Assembly: GCF_018130065.1 (NCBI RefSeq)
Contig: NZ_JAFCME010000010.1
Coordinates: 186,001 to 250,000 of the forward strand
Reading direction: 5' to 3'
Length of the DNA: 64,000 nucleotides
Source of the DNA: Bradyrhizobium sp. AUGA SZCCT0158
GTDB taxonomy: Bacteria; Pseudomonadota; Alphaproteobacteria; Rhizobiales; Xanthobacteraceae
Position numbers and translations under genes: made by a program. This document shows, one piece after another, positions 29,992 to 38,530 of the stretch; the stretch's first letter is position 1, and every line of letters begins with the position of its first letter. The notes under the pieces are model-generated. The model did not search any database. It was not told the DNA's origin and was given only the letters and a program-made list of their open reading frames with translations.

Positions 29992-31215
29992 ATGAACGCG
30001 CAGACTGCCCCCAAACACGCCGCCGCCCCGCAGACCCCATCCCTCCCCCACGCCAAGCCGGAACAAATCGGGTTGTCCAGTGCCCGCCTGCAGCGGATGT
30101 CGGACGCCTTCAAGCGCGAGGTTGACAAGGGAACCCTGCCGGGCGCGACCGTGCTGGTGGCCCGCCGCGGCCAGATCGGCTGGTTCGACGCGATCGGCCG
30201 GCAGGCGCCCGCTTCTTCCGCGCCGATGGCGAAGGACAGCATCTTCCGCATCTTCTCCATGACCAAGCCGATCGTTTCGGTTGGCATCATGATGCTGATC
30301 GAGGACGGCCACTTCATGCTCAGCGATCCCGTCGCCAAATTCATCCCCGAATTCGCCACCCAGAAGGTCGGCGTCGAGCGCACCGGCCAGCTCGATCTGG
30401 TGCCGTTGAAGCGGCCGATGACGGTGCAGGATTTGCTGCGCCACACTTCGGGCATCACTTACGACCACACCGGCAACGGACTGGTGCAACAGCTCTATCA
30501 ACAGTCGCGGCTGCGCAGCCGCAAGATCACCAATGCCGAACATGCTGTCATGGTCGCGAGCATGCCGCTGATCTGCCAGCCCGGCGCGGAATGGAATTAC
30601 AGCCGCTCCACCGACATCCTCGGCCGCATCATCGAAGTCATCTCCGGCAAGTCGCTCGGCGCCTTCCTGACCGAACGGATCCTGGCGCCGCTGCAGATGG
30701 CCGAGACCGCGTTCCACACGGCTGAGGAAAACGCCGGCCGGCTGGCCGAGGCGTTCCCGTCCGATCCCTGGAACGGCGACAAGGTCCAGCTCTTCAACAT
30801 GCTCGAGAAGCCGGTGATGGAATCCGGCGGCGGCGGGCTGGTGTCGACCACGATGGACTATGCCCGCTTCAGCCAGATGCTGCTGAGCGGCGGCACGCTC
30901 GATGGCGTCAGGATCGTCGGCCGCAAGACGTTGGAACTGATGGCGTCCGATCACCTCGCCCCGTCAGTCAAGGTCAACTCGCCCTTGATGCCGGCGGGCC
31001 ACGGCTTTGGCCTTGGCTTCGCGGTCCGCACCCATGACGGCATGGCGCCGTTCCCGGGCTCGCGCGGCAACTTCTTCTGGAGCGGGATGGCCGGGACCTT
31101 CTTCTGGATCGACCCGAAGGAGGACCTGTTCGCGGTGTTCATGATGCAGGGCCCGGGCCAGCGGGAATACATCCGCACGATGTTGCGTAACCTGGTGTAT
31201 GCGGCGGTGGAATAA
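29992..31215 (+). CDS. serine hydrolase, class C beta-lactamase/esterase family
   Basis: 407-residue member of the beta-lactamase/transpeptidase-like family. The nucleophile motif is S89-M-T-K92 in FRIFSMTKPI. The second motif is Y203-S-R (EWNYSRSTDILG). A GHGFGLGF segment lies near the third motif. No signal peptide is seen, so it is probably a cytoplasmic esterase such as EstB-type enzymes rather than a beta-lactamase. A GGGAGAG site precedes the ATG. It converges with the SDR at 31257, with a REP palindrome between them. Confidence 0.85.
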   Translation: MNAQTAPKHAAAPQTPSLPHAKPEQIGLSSARLQRMSDAFKREVDKGTLPGATVLVARRGQIGWFDAIGRQAPASSAPMAKDSIFRIFSMTKPIVSVGIMMLIEDGHFMLSDPVAKFIPEFATQKVGVERTGQLDLVPLKRPMTVQDLLRHTSGITYDHTGNGLVQQLYQQSRLRSRKITNAEHAVMVASMPLICQPGAEWNYSRSTDILGRIIEVISGKSLGAFLTERILAPLQMAETAFHTAEENAGRLAEAFPSDPWNGDKVQLFNMLEKPVMESGGGGLVSTTMDYARFSQMLLSGGTLDGVRIVGRKTLELMASDHLAPSVKVNSPLMPAGHGFGLGFAVRTHDGMAPFPGSRGNFFWSGMAGTFFWIDPKEDLFAVFMMQGPGQREYIRTMLRNLVYAAVE

Positions 31216-31218
31216 TCC

Positions 31219-31247
31219 CGTCGTCCCGGCCTTGAGCCGGGACGACG
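31219..31247. repeat. REP-like palindrome
   Basis: Twelve-base perfect arms CGTCGTCCCGGC and GCCGGGACGACG around a 5-nt spacer, placed between two convergent stop codons. The same core recurs at 33796-33913. This is typical of rhizobial repetitive extragenic palindromes and can act as a bidirectional transcript end. Confidence 0.8.
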
Positions 31248-31256
31248 AGATAGAGA

Positions 31257-32024
31257 TCAACTGATCGTCGCCCCGCCATCAATCACAATCGTCTGGCCGG
31301 TCATGAAGTCGCCGGCCGCCGATCCCATGAACACGGCGGCGCCGGCGATTTCGTCGGGAGTGCCGATGCGCAGCAGCGGCGAGCGCGCGGTCGAGGCCTT
31401 TAGCGTTTCCGGATTGTCCCACAGCGCCTTGGCAAAATCGGTCTTGATCAGGCCCGGCGCGATGCAGTTCACGCGGATGTTGTGCTTGCCGTATTCGCAG
31501 GCGAGGTTGCGCGCGAGCTGCATGTCGGCGGCCTTCGAGATCGCATAGGCGCCGAGCACGGTCGAACCCTTCAGGCCGCCGATCGAAGACACGATGATGA
31601 TCGAGCCGTCCTTGCGTTCGATCATCTGCGGCACGACCATGTTGATCAGCCAGTTGTTGGCGACGATGTTGTTGTCCAGGATCTTGCGGAACTGATCGTC
31701 GGAGATGCCGCCGAGCGGACCGTAGTAGGGATTGGACGCCGCGTTGCAGACCAGCACGTCGATCTTTCCGAAGGCGCGGTTGGATTCATCGACGAGGTTT
31801 TGCAGGTTTTCCTTGCTCGAAATATTCGCCGCGATCGAGACCGCCGTGCCCTTGCCGAATTTCTCGTTGATCGATTTGGTGACGGAATCGCAGACATCCT
31901 GCTTGCGCGAGGAGATCACGACCTTGGCGCCGTGCTCGGCCATCCGCTCGGCGATGGCAAGCCCGATGCCGCGCGTGGAGCCGGTGATGACGGCGACTTT
32001 GCCCTTCATGTCGAACAAGCTCAT
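31257..32024 (-). CDS. SDR family oxidoreductase
   Basis: 255-residue classical short-chain dehydrogenase. It has the cofactor motif TGSTRGIGLAIAE (TGxxxGxG, about 14-26), NAA at about 94, the catalytic Ser in IVSSIGG and the YAISK dyad (about 156-160). The PG motif CIAPGLIKTDFAK is also present. Closest in character to 2,4-dienoyl/3-oxoacyl-type SDRs. A GGGAGAGA site precedes the ATG. It probably works with the nearby acyl-CoA genes, though this is inference from location. Confidence 0.88.
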   Translation of the reverse strand: MSLFDMKGKVAVITGSTRGIGLAIAERMAEHGAKVVISSRKQDVCDSVTKSINEKFGKGTAVSIAANISSKENLQNLVDESNRAFGKIDVLVCNAASNPYYGPLGGISDDQFRKILDNNIVANNWLINMVVPQMIERKDGSIIIVSSIGGLKGSTVLGAYAISKAADMQLARNLACEYGKHNIRVNCIAPGLIKTDFAKALWDNPETLKASTARSPLLRIGTPDEIAGAAVFMGSAAGDFMTGQTIVIDGGATIS

Positions 32025-32111
32025 GTCTCTCTCCCAAATGTTGGTCCGGCCGCAAGCCGGTTCTCGTTTTTCGAATTCAAGCTAAGCAGCCTTTGAGGTG
32101 TTCGACAACGC

Positions 32112-32828
32112 TCAAGCAAGCTTTGTCGCAGGCGGAACGACCTCCGGCCCGGCCGGCTGATGCATCGCATTGTGCGAGGGGTCGGCAATCCATGGCTGTT
32201 GGTTGACCATCGGTAGCCGCCAGGTCGAATGGCTTCCGGTTGCGATGTGATCGAGCCGCGTCACCGATACGTTGTCGATATCGAAGGCGAGGCCCTTGTC
32301 GGGTTGACCGCCCAGCGCAAGACCGACCGCGGCCTTGATCGTTCCGCCATGAGTCACGGCAATCACGTCCTTGCCGGCATGCTCAATCGTGATGCGCTCG
32401 ATCGCGCCGCAGACACGGTTGTAGAGATCCATAAAACTTTCGCCGCCGGGTGCTGCTTCGTCGATCGCCGCGAACCAATGAGAACCGGTGGGACGGCTGG
32501 CCAGAAACGCCGCGCGATTCATGCCCTGCCATTCGCCGAGATGCTGTTCGGCAAAGTCCTTGATGTGCGGCATCTCCGCGGGTTTCGGAAATCCGGCGGC
32601 CCAGATCGCGTCCGCGGTCTGATGCGTGCGCTTCAGGTTGCTTGCATACCAAACCGCGCCCCGCGGCAGAATTTTTCCGACTGCGTCAAACACCACGCGG
32701 TCACTGGTGTCGCAGCCCAGATCCTTCTGCCCGTAGATGCAGCCGCCGTCTTCGCGGACCGGCGCGTGGCGCACCCACCACCAGCGCGTCGTGACCTCGT
32801 TCGGTTTGCCTGGATTGGACATCGCCAA
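32112..32828 (-). CDS. histidine phosphatase family protein
   Basis: 238-residue phosphoglycerate-mutase-like phosphatase. The catalytic RHA motif is in WWWVRHAPVREDG (about residues 17-29), the second arginine lies in SNLKRTHQTA, and the distal histidine in VIAVTHGGTIKAAVG. Substrate unknown. ATG 1 and ATG 3 are both possible. It is divergent from the SDR at 32984, sharing a 155-bp promoter region with TTTGAAA repeats. Confidence 0.85.
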   Translation of the reverse strand: MAMSNPGKPNEVTTRWWWVRHAPVREDGGCIYGQKDLGCDTSDRVVFDAVGKILPRGAVWYASNLKRTHQTADAIWAAGFPKPAEMPHIKDFAEQHLGEWQGMNRAAFLASRPTGSHWFAAIDEAAPGGESFMDLYNRVCGAIERITIEHAGKDVIAVTHGGTIKAAVGLALGGQPDKGLAFDIDNVSVTRLDHIATGSHSTWRLPMVNQQPWIADPSHNAMHQPAGPEVVPPATKLA

Positions 32829-32913
32829 AGTCCCTCAATAGTGTTTGCAATCGTCTTTGATGTCGCTGTACGTCAGAGCACGCACCGCCTCAAGTCACTT
32901 CGACGTTCTTGAG

Positions 32914-32934
32914 CGTTTGAAAACTTGTTTGAAA
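32914..32934. promoter_or_regulatory. direct repeat of GTTTGAAA, candidate regulator site
   Basis: Two copies of GTTTGAAA lie 12 bp apart in the divergent promoter region, about 50 bp before the SDR start. The same word forms one arm of the inverted repeat at the TetR/acyl-CoA-dehydrogenase promoter (38473-38503). In DNA this GC-rich the coincidence is notable and suggests a shared repressor. Confidence 0.45.
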
Positions 32935-32983
32935 TTCCGCAAGGCGGCAGACGCCGACCTTGTATACTCCAGGGAGAAACTTC

Positions 32984-33769
32984 ATGGGCCGCCTCGAAGG
33001 CAAATCCGTCATCATCACCGGCGCAGGCAGCGGAATCGGGCGCGCGGCCTCCTTGTTGTTCACCAGGGAAGGCGCAAAACTGATTGCGGTCGATCGCAGC
33101 GAAGCGGTGAACGAAACCGCAAAGCTCGTCAGCGACGCCGGCGGCATTGTCGAAGCCGTGATGGCGGATGCGGGATCGGAAGCCGACGTGAAGGCCTTTA
33201 TCGACAAGGCGGTCTCGAAATACGGCAAGCTCGATGCGATCTGGGCCAATGCCGGCGTCAGCGGCGGACTGGTTCCGATTCCCGAACAGACCGTGGAGCA
33301 TTGGCAGGAGGTGCTGCGCATCAACCTGATCGGACCGTTCCTCGCGATCAAGCATTCGATGCCGCACATGATCAGGCAGAAGTCGGGCTCGATCGTCTGC
33401 ACCGCTTCCGTCGCAGGTCTCAAGGCCGGCGCCAGCGGACATCCCTATGGCGCGAGCAAGGCCGGCGTCATCAGCCTGGTGCAGACCACGGCCTATTCGC
33501 TGTCCGGCACCGGCGTGCGCATCAATGCGGTGTGCCCCGGCCTGATCGAAACCGGCATGACCAAGCCGATCTTCGACAACGCCAAACAGCGCGGCACCGA
33601 CGGCAAGATCGGCCAGCTCAATCCGCTGAAGCGCGCCGGGCAGCCGCATGAACTCGCGGCAATGGGACTGTTCCTTGCGAGTGACGACGCGTCCTACGTC
33701 AACGGCCAGGCGATCCCGGTCGACGGCGGCTTGACGGCGTCGATGCCGTATACGGGCAAGCCGGTTTGA
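32984..33769 (+). CDS. SDR family oxidoreductase
   Basis: 261-residue classical SDR: TGAGSGIGRAASLLF cofactor motif, NAG at about 90, catalytic Ser in CTASVAG, YGASK dyad, and CPGLIETGM. The start MGRLEGKSVIITG, preceded by AGGGAG eight bases upstream, was chosen over an ATG eight codons earlier. Probably an acyl or alcohol dehydrogenase of the catabolic cluster. Tandem GTTTGAAA words upstream link it to the TetR-controlled genes. Confidence 0.88.
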   Translation: MGRLEGKSVIITGAGSGIGRAASLLFTREGAKLIAVDRSEAVNETAKLVSDAGGIVEAVMADAGSEADVKAFIDKAVSKYGKLDAIWANAGVSGGLVPIPEQTVEHWQEVLRINLIGPFLAIKHSMPHMIRQKSGSIVCTASVAGLKAGASGHPYGASKAGVISLVQTTAYSLSGTGVRINAVCPGLIETGMTKPIFDNAKQRGTDGKIGQLNPLKRAGQPHELAAMGLFLASDDASYVNGQAIPVDGGLTASMPYTGKPV

Positions 33770-33795
33770 TTGCTGCGTCCATCGCACCATCAACG

Positions 33796-33913
33796 CGTCG
33801 TCCCGGCGAAGGCCGGGACCCATACCGCGTGTCTCGGTAGAAGCTCGGTAGCAGAGACCGTTCGCAAAACTTCTTCCTGTGGTTATGGGTCCCGGCTCAA
33901 GGCCGGGACGACG
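33796..33913. repeat. paired REP-like palindromes in inverted orientation
   Basis: Two REP units (33796-33824 and 33884-33913), each with GTCCCGGC/GCCGGGAC arms, face each other across 59 bp. Their outer ends are also complementary (CGTCGTCCC / GGGACGACG and GGGACCCATA / TATGGGTCCC). This head-to-head pair is typical of BIME-like composite repeats. Confidence 0.8.
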
Positions 33914-34465
33914 GCGGTGGTTGTTGTGCCACCATCATACAATACGCAGTTTCACATTCTCGCGGCACGATGCGCCCGAGCTTTGCCAGAAATCTCCTTG
34001 CCCTCCAATGAGAGGGCGCAGGGAAGACCGGGTGCGCGCTGCACCCGCGGTCCCGTGTGCGGTTTGCACTAAGTAGGCTGCACACGAGCATACAGGGCAG
34101 CGGTGAACACCCGGCCTTCCCTGCGCAATGGCTTTACGGCTTATGCCGTGATCTCCCCGGAGACGAGTTCTGGGTTGACTCCGTCGCTATCGTTTCCGCT
34201 TGCGCTTCTCCGACAGCTTGACGCCTGCAACGGGCGCCAGGACCACACGGTTTTGCCGTACGCTAAATCCACGCCGTCGTCAGACGTGAACCAGCGTCCA
34301 CCGCATCCCGCCGCGCGTTCGTGACGTGCGCACGCCCCTCTTGTCGGGCGGGACGCGACAATTCAAACCGCTGATTTGCCCGACGAGGAAAGCGAAATTT
34401 TGCCCGTCGGGTTAATTTGTCGCAGCGCGAGCAATCCATCCGCCGTCAGAGCGCAGTAGCGCGTG
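33914..34465. other. gene-free region with a probable dispersed non-coding repeat
   Basis: About 550 bp without a supportable gene. The stretch 33985-34430 is GC-rich and hairpin-rich, with no coding signature. It contains related near-repeats TTTGCCCGACG (about 34375) and TTTTGCCCGTCGGG (about 34399). Its style matches multi-copy intergenic sequence seen in bradyrhizobia; copy number cannot be checked here. Confidence 0.45.
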
Positions 34466-34816
34466 TCAGGAAGCCGACAGCAAACTCCCTTTCGCCGGCG
34501 AATAATCCACCGGCACCAGCCAGCGATCCTCGATCTGCCCGACCATCCGACCGTGCTCCGCGTGCGTCACGCGCTTGATTTCGGACCATTCGGCATCCGC
34601 CATGAAGGCCGACCATGCCGCAATCCTGCTCGCCTCGTCGGGCCATTCCAGCAGATAGGCAAATTCGGTTCTGCCACCGAATTTGGTTTCCCACATCGCG
34701 ACGATGCGAAAGCCGTATCGGTTGCGCATGATACGCGCCGCGTGATCGCGGAATCGCGCGTGGAACGCGGCCTTGTTGTTTTCGAATATCTCGTAGATGC
34801 GCAGTTGCTGGATCAT
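34466..34816 (-). CDS. NIPSNAP family protein
   Basis: 116-residue small protein with the NIPSNAP-type ferredoxin-like fold: MIQQLRIYEIFENNKAAFHARF, then RYGFRIVAMWETKFG, FAYLLEWPDEASRIAAW and a MADAEWSEIK segment. The second of two adjacent ATGs is used because GGGAG lies eight bases before it. Role unknown; such proteins often accompany catabolic gene clusters. It is followed on the same strand by nothing close, so it is probably monocistronic. Confidence 0.75.
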   Translation of the reverse strand: MIQQLRIYEIFENNKAAFHARFRDHAARIMRNRYGFRIVAMWETKFGGRTEFAYLLEWPDEASRIAAWSAFMADAEWSEIKRVTHAEHGRMVGQIEDRWLVPVDYSPAKGSLLSAS

Positions 34817-34906
34817 CATGGCCTCTCCCTCATCGAGAGATATGGCCTCGGCGTCTTCTGTCAAATCCCCTGCCGCAATGAATGCCATCAACAAAGGATA
34901 CGAAGC

Positions 34907-35818
34907 TCACAGCCCGTCGGGCGGGATGCCTGACGTGGTTGCCGCCACCGGGCGCGCGCGGACCCGTTCGCGGTAGAAAGCATAGAGGCCGGACGAGACG
35001 ATGATCGCGGCGCCTGTTAGCATCATGCCGTCAGGCTTGTCGCCGAACATGAAATAGCCGAGCAGCATGGCCCACAGCAGCGCCGAATAGCGGAACGGCG
35101 CCACCGCCGAGATATCGCCCGATCGCAGCGCCACGATCATGCATTGATAGCCGATCAGCACCAGCACCGCCGCCAGCGCCAGCATGCCCAGCGCATGATT
35201 GGACGGCGGGGTCCAGCCGCCGAGCGGAAACAGGATGACCGCGCCGGCCGATGTCACGGTCACCGTCATCAACAGCGTGATGAACAGCGAGGGAATTTTC
35301 TCAGGGATTTTCCTGGTCGAGAGATCGCGCAGGGCGCAGAACGCCACCGAGACCAGCGCCAGCAGCGAAAACTGGTTGAAGCCTGCAATTCCCGGCCGCA
35401 CGATGATGAGCATGCCGACAAAACCGGCCGCGATCGCCAGCCAGCGCCGCCAGCCGACCGGCTCGCGAAACACCAGCGCCGCGCCGAGTGTGATGGCGAG
35501 CGGCAAGGCCTGAAAGATCGCTGACGTATTGGCCAGCGGCAGATGGGTGAGCGCCGCCATGAACGAGATCGTGCCTCCGACCTCGCCGAGGACGCGCAGC
35601 GCGACCGGCGCGGTCATCACCGTGCGTAGCGGGCGCAACGCACGCTGATGGAACGCGAGCGCTGCGACCAGCACGATCGCGAACAGGCCACGCACCAGCA
35701 TCACCTGGCCGAAATTGATTTCCGCCGACACCGCCTTGGTGATGGAGTCGTTGATCGTGAAGGCGGCCATGGCGGTGGCCATGATCAGGCTGCCGCGGAT
35801 ATTTGGGGAGAGAGCCAA
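34907..35818 (-). CDS. DMT/EamA family transporter
   Basis: 303-residue inner-membrane protein with about ten hydrophobic helices in two EamA repeats (for example MVLVRGLFAIVLVAALAF-like helix 2 and LLGYFMFGDKPDGMMLTGAA near the end). The drug/metabolite transporter superfamily exports small metabolites or amino acids. Substrate unknown. It lies 13 bp past the upstream boundary of the NIPSNAP region and may share its transcript. Confidence 0.85.
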   Translation of the reverse strand: MALSPNIRGSLIMATAMAAFTINDSITKAVSAEINFGQVMLVRGLFAIVLVAALAFHQRALRPLRTVMTAPVALRVLGEVGGTISFMAALTHLPLANTSAIFQALPLAITLGAALVFREPVGWRRWLAIAAGFVGMLIIVRPGIAGFNQFSLLALVSVAFCALRDLSTRKIPEKIPSLFITLLMTVTVTSAGAVILFPLGGWTPPSNHALGMLALAAVLVLIGYQCMIVALRSGDISAVAPFRYSALLWAMLLGYFMFGDKPDGMMLTGAAIIVSSGLYAFYRERVRARPVAATTSGIPPDGL

Positions 35819-35842
35819 GATGGATTCCGGTGAATCGTGGAT

Positions 35843-35939
35843 CGTAGGGTGGGCAAAGCGACTTCGTGCCCACCATTAGCAACAACGATCTGGAGAAATG
35901 GTGGGCACGGCGCTGACGCGCCTTTTGCCCACCCTGCGG
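35843..35939. repeat. nested inverted repeat (second REP type)
   Basis: Inner arms CGTGCCCACCATT (35865-35877) and AATGGTGGGCACG (35897-35909) are perfect. Outer arms CGTAGGGTGGGCAAA and TTTGCCCACCCTGCG pair with one mismatch. This GGTGGGC/GCCCACC cruciform differs from the GTCCCGGC family. It sits downstream of the phosphotransferase gene, where it may also end transcripts. Confidence 0.8.
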
Positions 35940-35991
35940 ATGCAATGAATGAAACATGGCGCGATCCGGATGGACCGCGCCATGTTGCAAA

Positions 35992-37050
35992 TTATTTCGC
36001 GCCGGCCTTCTGCGCGTATTCCCAGGAGGCCTGCGACAGCGGCACCGTGCGCTTCGCCGACTCGATGGCCTTGGCATTGGCCGCGGTGCCGTCGCGGATC
36101 CGGCCTGCAATACCCTGCGTGATGCCGGCAAGGCGGAACAGGTTGTAGGAGAAATACCAGTTCAGGTCGGGGACCTCGGTACCGGTCACGTTGCAGTAGA
36201 TCTGCGCGGCCGCTTCCATGCTCGGGATGTTCAGCGCCTTGAGATCGGCGTTGGCGAGGCCCGGCATGGTCCATTGCATCAGGAGGTAAGTGAAGTCGGC
36301 CATGGGATCGCCGAGCGTCGACAATTCCCAGTCCAGCACCGCCTGCACGCGCGGTTCGGTCGAATGGAAGATCATATTGTCGAGGCGGTAGTCGCCGTGG
36401 ACGATGGAAACGCGCTTCTGCTCCGGCACGGTCTTCGGCAGCCATTCGGCGAGCTTTTCGAATTCCGGAATGTGCTGGGTCTCGGAGGCGCGGTATTGCT
36501 TGGTCCAGCGATCGACCTGCCGCGCAAAATAATTGCCGGGCTTGCCGAAATCACCGAGGCCGATGGCCTGCGGATCGAACAGATGCAATTTCGCCAGTGT
36601 CTCGATCTTGCTGGTGAAAATCTTGTAGCGGTCGCCCGGCGTCTGGGTCGGCAGCGTGGGATCCCACAGCACCCGGCCCTCTTCCATCGACATGATGTAG
36701 AACGCCGAGCCGATCACGCCGTCGTCGGTGCAGAGCGCATAGGCCTTCGCAACCGGAAAGCCCTGCTTGCTCAGCGCGGCGATGACGCGGAATTCGCGAT
36801 CCACCGCATGCGCCGACGGCAGCAATTTGCCGAACGGCCTGCGGCGCATCACGTAGGATCGTCCGGGCGTATCGAGCCGGTAGGTCGGGTTGGACTGGCC
36901 GCCCTTGAACTGCAGGACGGTCAGCGGTCCCTGATAGCCTTCAACGTTTTCGCGCATCCACGCATCGAGGCGCTTCTCATCGATACGATGACGCTCCTCG
37001 ACTTCCTTGGTGCCTGAAAACTCTTCGTCTTTCCTGACGCCGTCCGCCAC
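35992..37050 (-). CDS. APH-family phosphotransferase, ACAD10/ACAD11 kinase-domain-like
   Basis: 352-residue aminoglycoside-phosphotransferase-fold kinase. The catalytic loop is HGDYRLDNMIF (about residues 217-227) and the metal-binding segment VLDWELSTLGDP follows (about 238-249). This form matches the kinase domain of ACAD10/ACAD11 and LvaA-type enzymes, which phosphorylate the 4-hydroxy group of hydroxyacyl-CoAs, rather than antibiotic kinases. The acyl-CoA dehydrogenase gene lies 65 bp upstream on the same strand, the separate-gene equivalent of the human fusion. Likely under the adjacent TetR regulator. Confidence 0.85.
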   Translation of the reverse strand: MADGVRKDEEFSGTKEVEERHRIDEKRLDAWMRENVEGYQGPLTVLQFKGGQSNPTYRLDTPGRSYVMRRRPFGKLLPSAHAVDREFRVIAALSKQGFPVAKAYALCTDDGVIGSAFYIMSMEEGRVLWDPTLPTQTPGDRYKIFTSKIETLAKLHLFDPQAIGLGDFGKPGNYFARQVDRWTKQYRASETQHIPEFEKLAEWLPKTVPEQKRVSIVHGDYRLDNMIFHSTEPRVQAVLDWELSTLGDPMADFTYLLMQWTMPGLANADLKALNIPSMEAAAQIYCNVTGTEVPDLNWYFSYNLFRLAGITQGIAGRIRDGTAANAKAIESAKRTVPLSQASWEYAQKAGAK

Positions 37051-37114
37051 GATGACGCTCCCTTGAGATTTCTTAGTTTCCTTTGGAGAGCGCCATCTGA
37101 AGCGTTCCCGTTAA

Positions 37115-38347
37115 TTAGTGCGACGTGTTTGCATACTTCCGAAGTTCAAGTCTGGCAATGGCGCGATTGTGCACCTCGTCCGGACCGTCAGCCAGGCGGA
37201 GCGTACGGATATGGGCATAATCCTTCGCCAGGCCGGCTTCGTCGGAGACACCGCCGCCGCCATAGGCCTGGATGGCATTGTCGATGATCTTCAACGCCAT
37301 GTTGGGCGCGGTGACCTTGATCATTGCGATCTCGGCCTGTGCAGTCTTGTTGCCGACCTTGTCCATCATGTCGGCAGCCTTGAGGCACAGCAGGCGATTC
37401 ATCTCGATGTCGGCGCGCGCTTCGCCGATACGCTGTTCCCACACCGAGTGCTCGATGATCTTCTTGCCGAACGCGGTGCGCGAGGCCAGCCGCTTCACCA
37501 TCTTCTCAAGCGCCTCCTCGGCCTTGCCGATGGTGCGCATGCAGTGATGGATGCGGCCCGGACCAAGACGGCCCTGCGCGATCTCGAAGCCGCGGCCCTC
37601 GCCGAGCAGGATGTTTTCCGCAGGCACGCGAACGTTTTCCAGCAGCACCTGGGCGTGGCCGTGCGGCGCATCGTCATAGCCGAACACCGGAAGCATTTTC
37701 TCGACCTTGATGCCGGGGGTATCGAGCGGAACCAGGATCTGCGACTGCGCCTTGTGTTTCGCCGCGCTCGGATCGGTCTTGCCCATCAGGATCGCGATCT
37801 TGCAGCGGGGGTCGCCGACGCCTGACGACCACCATTTGCGGCCGTTGATGACGTAGTGGTCGCCATCCTTTTCGATGCGCGTTTCGATGTTGGTCGCGTC
37901 CGATGACGCCACCGCGGGCTCGGTCATCAGGAAGGCGGAACGGATTTCACCGTCCATCAGCGGCCGCAGCCACTTCCGCTTCTGCTCCTTGGTGCCGTAG
38001 CGGATGAACACTTCCATGTTACCGGTATCCGGGGCGGAACAATTGAACACCTCCGAAGCCCAGGAAATGCGGCCCATCTCTTCCGACAGCAACGCATATT
38101 CGAGGTTGGTCAATCCCGCGCCGCGGAATTCGTCATCCTCATGCGCGTTCGGCGGCATGAACATGTTCCAGAGGCCTTCGGCCTTGGCCTTCTTCTTCAG
38201 ATCCTCGAGGATCGGGATAACCTTCCAGCGCGGTCCCTCTGCATCCTGCTTATCGTAGATCGGCACTGCGGGCCGAACATGCGTTTTCATGAACGAACGA
38301 ACGCGGTTGAGCCATTCGGTCTGGCGTTCTGACATATTGAAGTCCAT
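37115..38347 (-). CDS. acyl-CoA dehydrogenase, ACAD10/11-like
   Basis: 410-residue FAD-dependent acyl-CoA dehydrogenase. Signature 1 is AFLMTEPAVASSDATN (about 128-143), and signature 2 is near the C-terminus (QAYGGGGVSDEAGLAKDYAH, then RLADGPDEVHNRAIARLE). The start MDFNMSERQTEW has GGGAG six bases upstream; longer in-frame extensions lack family similarity. With the downstream kinase gene it forms a two-gene operon expected to convert 4-hydroxyacyl-CoA to a form usable by beta-oxidation. Divergent from the TetR gene across a 183-bp operator region. Confidence 0.9.
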   Translation of the reverse strand: MDFNMSERQTEWLNRVRSFMKTHVRPAVPIYDKQDAEGPRWKVIPILEDLKKKAKAEGLWNMFMPPNAHEDDEFRGAGLTNLEYALLSEEMGRISWASEVFNCSAPDTGNMEVFIRYGTKEQKRKWLRPLMDGEIRSAFLMTEPAVASSDATNIETRIEKDGDHYVINGRKWWSSGVGDPRCKIAILMGKTDPSAAKHKAQSQILVPLDTPGIKVEKMLPVFGYDDAPHGHAQVLLENVRVPAENILLGEGRGFEIAQGRLGPGRIHHCMRTIGKAEEALEKMVKRLASRTAFGKKIIEHSVWEQRIGEARADIEMNRLLCLKAADMMDKVGNKTAQAEIAMIKVTAPNMALKIIDNAIQAYGGGGVSDEAGLAKDYAHIRTLRLADGPDEVHNRAIARLELRKYANTSH

Positions 38348-38472
38348 GGGACGCTCCCTTCTGAAGATATTCGCTGGCTTTTGAAACCTTTGGCGGCACT
38401 GTCTGCCCGCCCCTCGCGCGCCGCAAGAGATTTGCTGGCGCACGAACCGAGGTGGATTGACATTTCCGGCCC

Positions 38473-38503
38473 TTCAAACGATAGTTTCATACACACGTTT
38501 GAA
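38473..38503. promoter_or_regulatory. inverted-repeat operator in the acyl-CoA dehydrogenase/TetR divergent promoter
   Basis: TTCAAACG (38473-38480) and CGTTTGAA (38496-38503) are perfect 8-bp arms separated by 15 bp. The left arm is also part of CAAAC-N4-GTTTC, resembling fatty-acid repressor (PsrA/FadR-like TetR) boxes. Position between the two divergent starts supports autoregulation by the TetR protein. Confidence 0.6.
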
Positions 38504-38530
38504 ATGCAACTCCCCAACAGGGGACCAGAT

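Noticed and set aside
29992..31215. Calling the serine hydrolase an antibiotic-resistance beta-lactamase
   Set aside because: The SxxK motif is shared by esterases and peptidases; there is no signal peptide and no resistance context.
35992..37050. Calling the APH-fold protein an aminoglycoside resistance kinase
   Set aside because: Motif form and pairing with an acyl-CoA dehydrogenase point to the ACAD10/11-type metabolic kinase.
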